Shown one piece after another: positions 47,025-57,701 of a stretch of 64,000 nucleotides of DNA. This DNA comes from Paraphysomonas bandaiensis (lineage: Eukaryota; Chrysophyceae). A model generated the notes under the pieces. It was not told where the DNA came from and did no database searches. It saw only the letters and a list, made by a program, of their open reading frames with translations. The position numbers and the translations under genes were made by a program. Position 1 is the stretch's first letter. Each line of letters opens with the position of its first letter. The stretch spans positions 1 through 64,000 of the forward strand of contig CBFFRP010000149.1 of the NCBI GenBank assembly GCA_965644295.1, given 5' to 3'.

Positions 47025-47855
47025 CTACGCAGTACTAGGTTTCTCATCCTGAAGCAGTTCAATGAGGCGTACTACTTTCGCTGACGCTGCCTTTCTTATC
47101 ATAGATGATGGTCCATCTATAATCATATGGTTTCGAGAAGCAAAACAGTCTAATTTAGTTTGAATATCTATTAAAGCAGTAAGGAGGCGGTGCTTTTGCA
47201 TCCTAATATCTGGTTCATCAAGATTCTGAATTTGAAATTCGATACTATCGGCTCGAGAATGTAAATCGTTAGCTGCCTCGCGTTGCTCATATATGACATC
47301 ACTGATCCCTTTGCTATCATTTTTTTTTGTATAAGCAATGCGTGCAGCATCAATATTATTTTCAGCCACACTCAGCTCTAATAATTGTGCTTTAAAGCCA
47401 ATATTAGGTAAAGCTCGAGGGCGATTAATCTTGACGAGATCCAACGCCTCCGGGAATTGCATATTTTTTCTTGTCATCAGCCACGCACAGCATACACTCA
47501 CACTTCGCGATACTCCTGATGCACAGTGCACAAACGCAGAGCCAGTGTGCTGATTTGGGCATAACAATGACTCATCGAGGAATCTCATAGCCAACTCAAG
47601 GACAGAAAGCAGGTCGGCGTTGGGATGGTCTGCAATATCTATCACCAGATGGTGTATGTCACCAGGAAGATTAACTTCTAGTCCACCTGCAACTGTAAGC
47701 ACCCTCGTAATGTTATGTTTTCGGAGGTTCGTTATATCTCTAGCAGCACGCAGTGAGCCTACATACAAACCAGCATGCACACAACCGGCATCCCACTCTA
47801 TGTTCTCGTCACTTCCCTCTGCACGTTGCATCAAGATTTCTGTCAACTTAGACAT
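47025..47855 (-). CDS. Dual-specificity protein phosphatase
   Basis: A single exon of 276 aa. The catalytic signature VHCASGVSRS (His110, nucleophile Cys111, Arg117) is complete, and the conserved DSP layout is present: LYVGSLRAARD (about 30-40), ITRVLTVAG, the general-acid loop VIDIADHPNADLL (Asp73 or Asp76), AWLMTRKNMQFPEALDLVK and RPRALPNIGFKAQL. Residues 165-276 form a Gln/Asp/Leu-rich helical, possibly coiled-coil, extension absent from minimal DUSPs. It should dephosphorylate phosphotyrosine and phosphoserine/threonine in the cytoplasm or nucleus; the substrate is unknown. Confidence 0.88.
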   Translation of the reverse strand: MSKLTEILMQRAEGSDENIEWDAGCVHAGLYVGSLRAARDITNLRKHNITRVLTVAGGLEVNLPGDIHHLVIDIADHPNADLLSVLELAMRFLDESLLCPNQHTGSAFVHCASGVSRSVSVCCAWLMTRKNMQFPEALDLVKINRPRALPNIGFKAQLLELSVAENNIDAARIAYTKKNDSKGISDVIYEQREAANDLHSRADSIEFQIQNLDEPDIRMQKHRLLTALIDIQTKLDCFASRNHMIIDGPSSMIRKAASAKVVRLIELLQDEKPSTA

Positions 47856-48120
47856 GTTATATTACTCGTGCATTACATTGTGATGAATTGGATTGGGGAT
47901 TCTCAGGAGGAAGCGTACAGGGTCGGTCAAAAAGAAAACAACAACGGTTTTTTGCGAATTTCACTTAAGCAAATGTAAAACCCCCCGATCTATGTAAAAC
48001 TAAAGGCAGGATTTTCGGGAGTTGTGTAAAATAATTTACACGAGAAAAAATGATTCTCTATTGTAGTGTGTGTGAGTTTTTGGGTTTAGCGAAACTAGAA
48101 GAACTATTACACAACCTAAA
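47856..48120. other. Upstream region of the phosphatase gene
   Basis: Nothing recognised before the long duplication begins at 48121. Confidence 0.4.
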
Positions 48121-48958
48121 CTAAAAAATCCCCTGGTTTTTCACTCAAAAATGTCACAAAACTACACATTTTCAAGATAATAATCGGCATATTGTCCACA
48201 GAATCCAGAGACAGGTGTCTGTTAGTTCACTTACAGGATACGATGCGATACTTTTACAGTAATAAGAGGAACGCAGGCTGATATGATCATAACCTCACTG
48301 TAAATACATGAGCTCATAGTTCTTTCATGCCACACGCTGCTGGTTGTTGATTTAGCTGGTGAAAGGTATGGTTAAGTGGCAATCATACAGGAGAGTTGGT
48401 CTATTTCAAAGACAGAGATAGCAGAGTTGATTCCGTGACCATGACTGTCATATAACGCCAGAGGGCTCTCAGGTAATACGATAGGATGATATTGTAATAT
48501 ATTCAATTTAGTGGTTCGAAGCAGAGCATATGAATATACTCATACTGCAGAGCTGATCATCAGAGAGACTCACATAAGAATAAATCCACTTGAGTGCCAT
48601 TCTCCTCTCTGATTTGAAGGTATGTACTAATATGATTATATCATTTATAGATACTTTCTCATAGTGTCCTGTGCGTATTGATGTATATGAAGATACTGTG
48701 TGTGTGTTGGAGCATGTCAATCATTGTTGGCGTGCAGCATAATCTGCGGAGCCGTATGAACTCGATTGTCATGTAACACCAGCGGAGTCTTAGGGTAACG
48801 TTCTTAAATTATGTTGTGAAAATATTTAATTTAGAAATTTTGATTCTATGATACAGAGCATATGAAGAAAATTACGCTTCAGAGTTTGATAATAGAGAGA
48901 CCCACGCAAGAATCACTTCAGTTGAGTATGTATATACTAATATGAATGTAAGATATTG
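48121..48958. repeat. Long non-coding duplication, copy 2
   Basis: Same orientation as 28799-29645 and almost identical. The copies part abruptly at the right after ATGAATGTAAGATAT. The preceding 60 bases are unrelated apart from an A-rich boundary. Confidence 0.8.
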
Positions 48959-49471
48959 GTAAACGTCTGTTTATATCTACAGTATACCGGTACACTACTC
49001 GCTCGATTTGCTTTTATTCGAAGTGTCATTTTTTTCTTCATTTTTTCATCTGAGTTGGAGGATTCGGATTTTCACATACATACAGTATCTATTCATTTGA
49101 AATCATCATATATTGCCACTCCTATTATAATTAATAGACCAATACATAAGAGTGGATGCTTCCAGTGGTTAGTCACATCAACACTGATATCTGGTTGAAA
49201 TATCAAATGATGAAGAGTAAGAGGGATGTGTTACTGGTCTTCTAACCAGGTGATGTGCTGAGAGTTGCGGTCACTTCCTGTAAGCTCATTACTTGTATTT
49301 TGGGGGAGATAGTCATTCAACTGATATGTAGGCAATAGCGAGTCTTGCATGGACCGGCCTTACTTCATTATTGGTCCCATTCATGGTGTATTTACGGAGA
49401 TAATCGCCTAGCTGTGGTTGAAGAATGTGAGAGTTCTCATTGCAGTCGATATTGAAGCTTCCAGCAGAGGT
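48959..49471. other. Unassigned stretch
   Basis: On the minus strand 49210-49420 has a broken frame with QDSLLPTYQLNDYLPQ-like text, possibly an old transposon ORF. No firm assignment. Confidence 0.35.
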
Positions 49472-49816
49472 ATTGAAAGTCTTATTATTAGCGATAGGCG
49501 TTAAAAACCTGCACCAACTTAGTAGCTAGATGAATGCTAGACAAACTAGTTAGACCTCTACCTGTAACTAATCAGTACACACTTTTTTATCCTACTATTT
49601 AACGCTACGGAAGCTGCTTGTGTGTCGCCGCAAGCACCAAGGTGTGACCACTTCCGCTCTGAGTTCTTAAGGTGAACATCCCGGATGCTTGACTTCAGCA
49701 GGCAGCCCAATACCCCGGTTACCCTTGAGGTGGGCCCTGTCCCGGATGCCCTTGAGGTGGGCCCATTCCCGGATGCCTGTTAATTCGTCAAAGACGTCTC
49801 CACAAGTGACACTTAT
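49472..49816 (+). repeat. 0.5-kb dispersed repeat (type 2), truncated
   Basis: Nearly identical to 56460-56810 from TATTGAAAGTCTTATTATT to GACACTTATT, then stops. It contains the doubled CCTTGAGGTGGGCC...CGGATGC unit also seen at 43740-43800, whereas the 56-kb copy has one. Confidence 0.75.
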
Positions 49817-50487
49817 TACTCCGTAGAGTACGCTGGACTATATGAGTGGTATATGAGGTGTATGTTTTCTGTGTGCTCTACATACAACACACAGAACACT
49901 CAAGACGTGCTATATACGTTTAGTATGTTATCACTCTGTAACCTTTTAATATGCGCATATTATGCGCTGTTGAGTAAGAATTTTAGTAAGAATGTTGAGT
50001 GCTTGATCCCTGGTATATAGTTTGTACAGCTAATTTATAATTTTACTACTACATCAGTGCATAATATAGCACTGCTAAAAACGCCTTTAATTAGATCTCT
50101 AGTCTTTTTGATTAATAGCATGCGTATAATTATCGCGAGCTAGAATATAATATTAAATATGAAAAATTCAGAATTGGACACAGAAAGGTTGATGCAGTCC
50201 TCCCAGAAATTGAACAAGCGAAAGTTGAGACATCAAGGTAACTATGAGTAAGGCTCTACCATTTTCCCCTCCGGACGATTTCATCAAGCTTCGAGAGAAT
50301 AGTGATGCAAAATCTCTAAATTCAGTATGAGAGTTTATATTAGCGTTTTCCGTGGTCACTTCGGTCAAGTAATATACGTTTTGCAGATTACATACGCGCT
50401 TAGTACACTACAAAAGTATACGTCACCTTAGAAGATCCGTCATCTTAGCAGAGATGTTTTGCTGTTTCTAGTACAGAGGTCCAAAAC
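49817..50487. other. AT-rich gene-free stretch
   Basis: Only short random ORFs; nothing recognised. Confidence 0.4.
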
Positions 50488-51084
50488 TTGATGCACAATA
50501 TACATGATTTCAATCCTAAAGTGATCAACTTTATGTCTCTGTGGAATATATATCATCTAGTTGATCGCTATATAGAACCTTATATTATTATCTCTATCTA
50601 TAATCGCGAACTGCATCCAATCAACATTACAACGCTTTATCAAACGCATGTGTCTGCACAAATGACACCATCACCCAGATACGGGAGACTGCCTTTCACA
50701 GCCACAAAACCGCGCTTCAAGAGGTACTGAGAGATCAGGATCTACCCCACTGACTGGACCAATGCGCAACAGCGGCTCTCCAGTAGGGCCTGGAGCCCCT
50801 CCATCCCGCAGGTGGAGAGATACAGGACGGGCACCATCACCACTGCTCAACTCGAGATGGTTTTTGAAGATCACATCCATGAGTCCCTGACACCTCAAGG
50901 TCTGCGCAACCTTGAGCAGCGGTCATCAGTCTGCTTCTCGCTTTTTGCTGCTGCAAAACTCATGCTACAGGATCGTAGTCGCCGATATACTACCCTACAC
51001 AAAAAGGACCCCCTAGGCTACTCCCGCGACGGCGACAAAAACGTAGACAGTCATGGAATCGCCCAAGGGTGCTACGATTACTAG
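50488..51084 (+). pseudogene. Unclassified transposon-like coding remnant
   Basis: Two frames, 50488-50730 and 50812-51084, read as one interrupted protein with THVSAQMTPSPRYGRL, TTAQLEMVFEDHIHESLTP and AAAKLMLQDRSRRYTTLHKKD. The GC content here is clearly higher than in the flanks, unlike most of the window. It adjoins the type-1 repeat; the family is not recognised. Confidence 0.35.
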
Positions 51085-51169
51085 GAGTCCGCAGACGACC
51101 CGAGATTGGACCACCGCCCACCGTACACACAAACCCCACCACTCATACCCACAGGAACATATCACCGCC

Positions 51170-51645
51170 CCGCTTGAAACCCTCAGGCCCTCGACAGCGA
51201 CGCCGTCTCCGGCAACTCTACTTATGCCTGAGGCCCAAACGGTGCAATGAGATAACGCCACATTCCACCTCCTCTCTACCCACCTCTCAGCCCACACACC
51301 TAGCACTCGGTACACTCAGGACCTTACTACAGAACCCTGTACCTCAGAGCCCGGTGGAACCTCATCCCAAGGGGAGACCCCCTGATCACACACGCCAGTG
51401 AGTCCTGGGACACACGATCATGGCGAGCCTCACAATCAACATTAAGAACGAAAGTGGTCACACCTTGGTGCTTGCGGTGACGCACAAACAGCTTCTGTCT
51501 TCTGTAGCGCTAAATAGTAGGATAATAGAGTTTGTGCTGATTAGTTATGGGTAGAGGTCTAAATAGTCTGACTAGCATTCAACTAGCCACTACATTGGTG
51601 CAGATTTTGAACGCCTATTGCTAAATAATAAGACTTTCAATATAT
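51170..51645 (-). repeat. Dispersed repeat, type 1, uninterrupted copy
   Basis: In reverse orientation it matches 10586-10941 plus the start of 13787, including the single target site (GCCACATT on the plus strand at 51257-51264) that is duplicated around hAT-1. The head (51450-51645) is shared with the 0.5-kb repeat. Confidence 0.75.
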
Positions 51646-51661
51646 ATATAACGCTTTACAG

Positions 51662-52365
51662 CAAGGCTGCGTAACAATTAATTGCAATTTAATTGTGCCA
51701 ATTATTGTCTAATTAACTTAGTTACTAATTACAAGCACATATAGCATCGTCAACCGTACATGCATTCACAAAATCTGTTAAAGCGCAATTACATAAGGGC
51801 CTCTAATCGATGAGGTGCCAGAGATTTGAGCAGATCACTCATGTTAATTTTGCTCTACTGTAGTAGTGGAGTAAATATCCAGGTTTTCGACTGCAAAGAA
51901 ACAGTAAGAAGCCCTGATAGTCCATGTTCATACTGCTCCACATCCAGTTCGTAGTGAACTACAATCCTGCAGTGTCTTGTGAGACAGGATCGGAAGAACA
52001 TGATTGCCACACTACTTATATATATATAATATATCTAAAACTAGAAGGGTATTGAGCATTCCATATATACTAGGGATCAAGCTGAACTAAGTTTTGTAAG
52101 TCAAAATCAAGAGGAAAGACACAAAATCGACCGTTCAAAGAAACAGTACCTCTCTTAATGTAAATAAAATGAGAGACCTACCTTCCCACCATTGTAATAG
52201 CCATTAAGGGCAATAAATGACCATCGTCCTTAATATTATGTGCTTATACTATATAGTTAACAATTGCCAATTAATTGCAATTTAATTGCAACCTTCCAGC
52301 GAGCAATTATAATTGCAATTATTACGTATGTTCCATGCAATTCAATTAATTGTTACGCAGCCCTG
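51662..52365. mobile_element. Small non-autonomous hAT element, 704 bp
   Basis: Inverted ends (left CAAGGCTGCGTAACAATT, right reverse complement CAGGGCTGCGTAACAATT) are flanked by an exact 8-bp duplication, CTTTACAG (51654-51661, 52366-52373). Subterminal CAATTAATTG motifs occur at both ends. No coding sequence inside. Confidence 0.88.
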
Positions 52366-52385
52366 CTTTACAGATGATGTAGGGA

Positions 52386-52568
52386 CAGTATACTAGTCAT
52401 GTTGTCTGCACGTCAAATACATGTGAAAGATTATTCAGTGCAGCTAAACTTATCAACTCCGTCTTGCGCAAAAGTAATCATCCTGATACACTTGATATGA
52501 TTCTATTTTCGAGAACTAATCCCCACTTCTGGCCTGATGCACACATTTTTCAAAAACTTGTGAATTGA
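52386..52568 (+). pseudogene. hAT transposase dimerisation domain fragment
   Basis: The translated frame contains SNTCERLFSAAKLINSV and LDMILFSRTNPHFW, ending at a TGA. This is the C-terminal end of another hAT transposase, cut off on its left by the small hAT element and the type-1 repeat. Confidence 0.75.
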
Positions 52569-52783
52569 AGACACAGATGGTGAATATGGTGTTAATGCGA
52601 GTATTTGAATGGTGTTAGGCATTATTAGAGCTTGTGAAAACTAGAAATGAAGTGAACGTAAGTAATTATATATATTAGTACTATTGCAATAGTATCAATA
52701 GGCTCTTAAAAAACAATTGAACTAGGTAGGTATTGGTGGGAAGATATGTCATAATAGTATTACAATATATTGTTCCCTAGCCT

Positions 52784-53095
52784 GATATACACGTTTATGT
52801 GTGCAGTATACATATGACAGAGACATATATAAGCTTGAAGTTTATATATGACATACATACACAGATGTTTGCAGTATACATGTGTCACAGACGTGTATTT
52901 GTGTGAAGTATATATATGCAATACATTTGTGACAGACACATATATATACGGGCAGCATGTATGTAACAGAGACTTATATATGTGACATATATGTGCACGC
53001 AGTGCATATATAACACACATATATATATGTTTGTGCAATATATATGTAATGAATATATATGTACAGTACACATGTGACAGAGAGATCTATAAGTG
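52784..53095. repeat. Degenerate minisatellite
   Basis: About eight imperfect 35-40 base units of the form GTATACATATGTGACAGAGACATATATA...GTGTGAAG. Open frames on the minus strand over it are low-complexity artefacts. Confidence 0.7.
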
Positions 53096-53569
53096 TGAAA
53101 TTCACAATAATGAAAACAGAAGGGAGGTGATATACAAATGTAAGATGTCGCCACTTCATCCATCATTCACACCATTTCCCATCACTTAAAGTCTGTCTCT
53201 GTTGGTTGGGATCGTGAAATCTCAGTTGCGGGAGCCGTGAAATATGAGGGACAGAACGGAGCGGTATTTAGCTCAAACTCCACAACAATTTCAAGAATTT
53301 GGAAGAGCAGAGCAAGATAAACACGAGGATATGCTGATACGTGTGGATGGTTTAGTATCAGTGGAGATATGGAGTGACAAACAAAGTTGGATATGATCAT
53401 AATAATCACTCAAAAAATACAAACTGAAATGAAAAACTGAAAAAAGTAAAGAACGTATTATGGACATGTGCACTGGGCGGGATACGGGCACGAATTGTAT
53501 GATGTGAAGTGGTGATAGAAAAAGTAAAGTAAATCCAGTACATAATTCAACAGCAGGAAGGGCAAGAGG

Positions 53570-54196
53570 ATGGTCGAAGTTGATTTTCCCAGAGAAATTC
53601 AGGGAGTGATATCTGATTTGGTATTTCCTCCTCCCGCTGCATATGACGCAGATATCGCTGCTCTTCTCTCAAATGAAGAGGCAATGACGTATTTGAAAGC
53701 GATGTCGAAAACATCTACTGGCGGATGGTCTATTGATGATGCTAGAATTCGACGCGAAAAGCAAGAAGAGGAATATAACCTTAGGAGTAGTCTCAATTGT
53801 GCTATATTGTGGAAGGGGAAATTTGCTGGAATTGGTGGCTTCAGAGATATTAACTGGTGGAATAAATGCGCGGAAATGGGGATTATATTACACCCGAATT
53901 ATTGGAAGCGTCGGTTGTCTGTAGAAGTGCATTATTTATGTTTGAAGTTCGGGTTTGAAGTATTAGGAATTCATAGAGTTGAGTTTAAGACTGCGGCTTC
54001 CAATATCCCAATGACGCGATTTTTAGAAAATATTTTACACGCATCTCATGAAGGAACCTTACGAGACTTTTTCCCTTCTGGAACTGAGGAAAATTGCTTC
54101 GAAAATGTAGCGGTATATTCTGTATTATCTCCTGAATGGCCTGAAACTAAGGCAAGGTTGGAATGCAAATTGCAGACTTCAGAGATCACTGCCTAA
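53570..54196 (+). CDS. GNAT-family acetyltransferase (RimJ/RimL-like)
   Basis: A single exon of 208 aa, the length expected for this family. AILWKGKFAGIGGFRDINW (about 80-98) is the strand-turn-strand of motif A, AEMGIILHPNYWKRRLSVE the acetyl-CoA-binding region, although the pyrophosphate loop is not the canonical RxxGxG, and HRVEFKTAASNIPMTRFLENI the following helix and strand with the conserved 'N-S/A' position. RimJ/RimL-type enzymes acetylate protein N-termini or small molecules; the substrate is unknown. ATG at 53570 is the first in frame. Confidence 0.75.
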   Translation: MVEVDFPREIQGVISDLVFPPPAAYDADIAALLSNEEAMTYLKAMSKTSTGGWSIDDARIRREKQEEEYNLRSSLNCAILWKGKFAGIGGFRDINWWNKCAEMGIILHPNYWKRRLSVEVHYLCLKFGFEVLGIHRVEFKTAASNIPMTRFLENILHASHEGTLRDFFPSGTEENCFENVAVYSVLSPEWPETKARLECKLQTSEITA

Positions 54197-54583
54197 TACG
54201 TTCTGAATTCATCTAATGCTCTAAGTTTTGCTTCTTTATCATTAGTTTTTACTCTCATATGTCATTATCTTATCTCTCGATCAGTATACTCCCTTCCCCA
54301 TTTTTAGTTGGAATAATATGTGCTAGTTTAATAGTTTTATATTATCAAATCATTTAAGTTATGGGATTAGCCTCGTTAGCATATAGCTATACATTATAGA
54401 GCAATGAGGTTGTTGCAGTGAAGCCCAAGAACCTCATACCAATGAGGCCAAAAAACAGCGAAAGAGGAGGGGAAAGCCCATAAGTGAAACGTCCCCTGCA
54501 CTCCCTCCTCTCGTCGCCCCTTTTTTGGGCATAATAGGTAATAGATCAAGCGAGGCATTCAGCACTTACGAAATGGGGGAAAG
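54197..54583. other. Intergenic, nothing recognised
   Basis: 3' flank of the acetyltransferase gene up to the hAT-4 end. Confidence 0.4.
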
Positions 54584-56119
54584 CAGGCTTGCGTAACAAT
54601 TAATTGGTAATAATTGCCAATTAAATTAATTGGTTTTGAAAGTGATAATTTAAATTATTATTGGTAAATCTTGCCAATTAATTTCAATGAATTGGCTGGC
54701 TAAATTATATATAGCATCTTACGATATCTAGCTACTGATGTTAGGTACACACCCATTATATGTTAGCATATATATATTGTAGTATGGATGGATGTGCACA
54801 GTCACATTATCATTTTATTAGTCGTAATTAGGGTTAGTATACACTTTAACTGCAAGAGTAATATATCATGTCAATATTGAGTATTGACCATTCTCAAAAG
54901 ATTAAGATCGTTTCAAGAGAAGTTAAAGTTAGTCAAAACTAGATAGATTACGTTATTATAATTGTATACACAATTGTGTGTGTTGTCATGTAACACATGT
55001 CAACAACATGATAAATAATTTCGTTCATGTCAACCACTGCTCCACTTCCGTATCTTGAATCGTCATGATATAATACTTCAGTTTCACAGTTATAGCTATA
55101 TAGCACCTTTGACTATTGACTACGTATTACTGTTTTTCACATTGTATTTAACGTATTCTACAGTATTATCTTAGAGAACCATACGTATTCCAACAGTCAA
55201 AGATCGTTGACAAAAAGAGCAAACTGAGCACCTCCATAAAATGATCGTCTAGAGATACATATAGCATATATAATGTAATAGTAGCATATTCAACTGCTTC
55301 GAAATATTCAAGTATAGTAGTGTAAATGACGCTATATAAGTGTATCCATTAGGTACCACTATCAGAGGAAGAGAAATATGTGTGAGTGCAAGAATACCTT
55401 AATACAGAGGATTCATAGTGTGTGTGTACAAGAATAATGGGCTAGAAGCATTCTTCTAGCCCATTACTTCTCATTCTTATTTATTCAACAGGATGACATC
55501 AAATGAACAAATATTATGATGACTTAATTCGTCAGTACCCTGGAATGAAATTTCACCTGGGTGTAGACGACGCGGAAATTGTTCAAAATGCAAATTTCGA
55601 GAGAGCAGTAGTGCAGACGCGGTAAGGAAGAAGAACTGAACCGCTCTGAAAAAGCACAGATGCGATGCTTTTTGATAAATAGTGTACCAGCACACGAAGG
55701 TGAACATGATGAAGAGAAAGATGAGGAGGAGGAAGACGAGGCCATTTGTTTACTTTTATCGACAACCGAAAGCGCCAAAAAGCACGCATCAAACTTCCAA
55801 AACGATATCGTTGCATGAAGTATTTGTATAAATAGCACAACCAATGTTCGTGAGAGGTTGTTTAGCAGAGCTAAGATTGCTACTACCTAGACACCTTGAA
55901 ATAATGTTGAACTTTCTGCGTGAAAATGTTAATTAATGTTTCTTTGGGATGAGATTATAGTTCAGAAAGTTATTCTAAAATTTATCAAAAGAATGAAAGG
56001 CAGCTAATTGGCAATTAATTGCATTGCCAATAGTTGGATGCTTGATTAATATTATTTGCAATTATTATTGTTGGACACCTGTCACGAATTAATTGCCAAT
56101 TAATTGTTACGCAAGCCTG
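54584..56119 (+). mobile_element. hAT element hAT-4, 1.5 kb
   Basis: Inverted ends CAGGCTTGCGTAACAATTAA are flanked by an exact 8-bp duplication, GGGGAAAG (54576-54583, 56120-56127). A plus-strand transposase remnant survives at 55839-55930 (NVRERLFSRAKI, then after a frameshift LEIMLNFLRENV). Subterminal CCAATTAATTGG palindromes at both ends. The interior 54700-55800 holds no intact gene. Confidence 0.9.
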
Positions 56120-56260
56120 GGGGAAAGGAGATATCGTTGCCGGCAGGTAGCCTACCGTCCAGTGTGTCCACTCTCTTCTGGTCTGAGCTAAATTGCTCTG
56201 TATTAGGTCAGGGATAATTGCTGTCGAAGAACTTATTAGAAATGCCCACCATGTTGGTAC

Positions 56261-57338
56261 CAGGCTTGCATAACAATTATTTGGTGACAGGTGTCCAACA
56301 ATAATAATTACAATTATTACAGTAATCAAGCATCCAATTATTGGCAATGCAATTGGCAATTATTGCCAATTAATTGCCTTTGATTTTATTGATAGATTTT
56401 AGAAAAAATTTCTGAAGTATAATCTCATCCCAAAGAAACATTAACATATATATTATTATATTGAAAGTCTTATTATATTAGCAATAATTGAAAGTCTTAT
56501 TATTAGCAATATACGTTAAAAACCTGCACCAACTTAGTAGCTAGATGAATGCTAGACAAACTAGTTAGACCTCTACCTGTAACTAATCAGTACACACTTT
56601 TTTATCCTACTATTTAACGCTACGGAAGCTGCTTGTGTGTCGCCGCAAGCACCAAGGTGTGACCACTTCCGCTCTGAGTTCTTAAGGTGAACATCCCGGA
56701 TGCTTGACTTCAGCAGGCAGCCCAATACCCCGGTTACCCTTGAGGTGGGCCCTGTCCCGGGTGTCTCTGTTTATTCGTCAGGGCTCAAAGACGTCTACAC
56801 AAGTGACACTTATTGGTGTCCCTTGTACCACACAAGCATTCGGCTATGAGTGGGCAGAAGAATATCTGCTGACTATGTTTGTGGCTCACGTTAGTTTCCC
56901 AGAGAAATAACTCCGGTACTTATCCCCAAGAACACCACGAAAAGGTGCAAGTCCGACTTTGTTAAGGGAACATTAACATTTTCACGCATAAAATTCAACA
57001 TTTCAAGATGTCATGTCTAGCTGTTATTCGCTTGCAAAAATCTAGTCATAGCAATCTTAGCTCTGCTAAACAGCCTCTCACGAACATTGGTTGTGCTATA
57101 CAAATACTTCATGCAACGATATCATGATAACTTGACTATGCACATACATCCATACTACTATCTATGCTAACATATAATGGGTGTGTACCAAACATCAGTA
57201 GCTAGATATCGTAAGATGCTATATATAATTATAATTTAGCCAGCTAATTAATTGGCAAGATTTACCAATAATAATAAAACTTTTAAAACCGATTAATTTA
57301 ATCGGCAATTATTACCAATTAATTGTAACGCAAGCCTG
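56261..57338 (-). mobile_element. hAT element hAT-5, 1.08 kb, inverse of hAT-4
   Basis: Inverted ends CAGGCTTGCATAACAATT / CAGGCTTGCGTTACAATT are flanked by an exact 8-bp duplication, GTTGGTAC (56253-56260, 57339-57346). Its transposase remnant (57000-57130, minus) has the same NVRERLFSRAKI text as hAT-4. Half of its present length is the inserted 0.5-kb repeat. The 141 bases between hAT-4 and hAT-5 hold no gene. Confidence 0.9.
56448..56968 (+). repeat. 0.5-kb dispersed repeat (type 2), full copy inside hAT-5
   Basis: Flanked by an exact 11-bp duplication, AACATTAACAT (56437-56447, 56969-56979). The sister element hAT-4 shows the uninterrupted site at 55925-55945 (reverse complement). The element's first ~25 bases are doubled. 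The 3' end is GACTTTGTTAAGGG. Confidence 0.8.
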
Positions 57339-57346
57339 GTTGGTAC

Positions 57347-57701
57347 AATGCGTTGTACTTTGTGAAGGTGAGTTACTTGAACACCGAGTAAGTATCCTTA
57401 TCATTGATTTCGTAATCAATTTATGACGAACTTAATCATCTGTTCCTTTACACTTGATGTGGCGAGATATGAAGGCTATTTTGACGAGGTCCCGTCACGT
57501 TATTCCCTCTTATGACTACGTTTATGTCTTGTTGTATGTTTATTTGTTTTTCCTCATACTTTTGTATTTTTTCTAAATTTACGTATAAAAAGTTTTGAAC
57601 ATTCACAGCTCTGTGATATTTGTTTGTCATTCGGAGACACGTAGTTACTTACTAATTTAATATTCGACTAGCATTTACTCTACATATACTATCATCTTAT
57701 T
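57347..57701. other. Intergenic, nothing recognised
   Basis: AT-rich 3' flank of the minus-strand TLC gene. Confidence 0.4.

Noticed and set aside
52760-53166. Several Tyr/Cys/His-rich minus-strand ORFs
   Set aside because: They are translations of the TATATG-rich minisatellite and share no frame.
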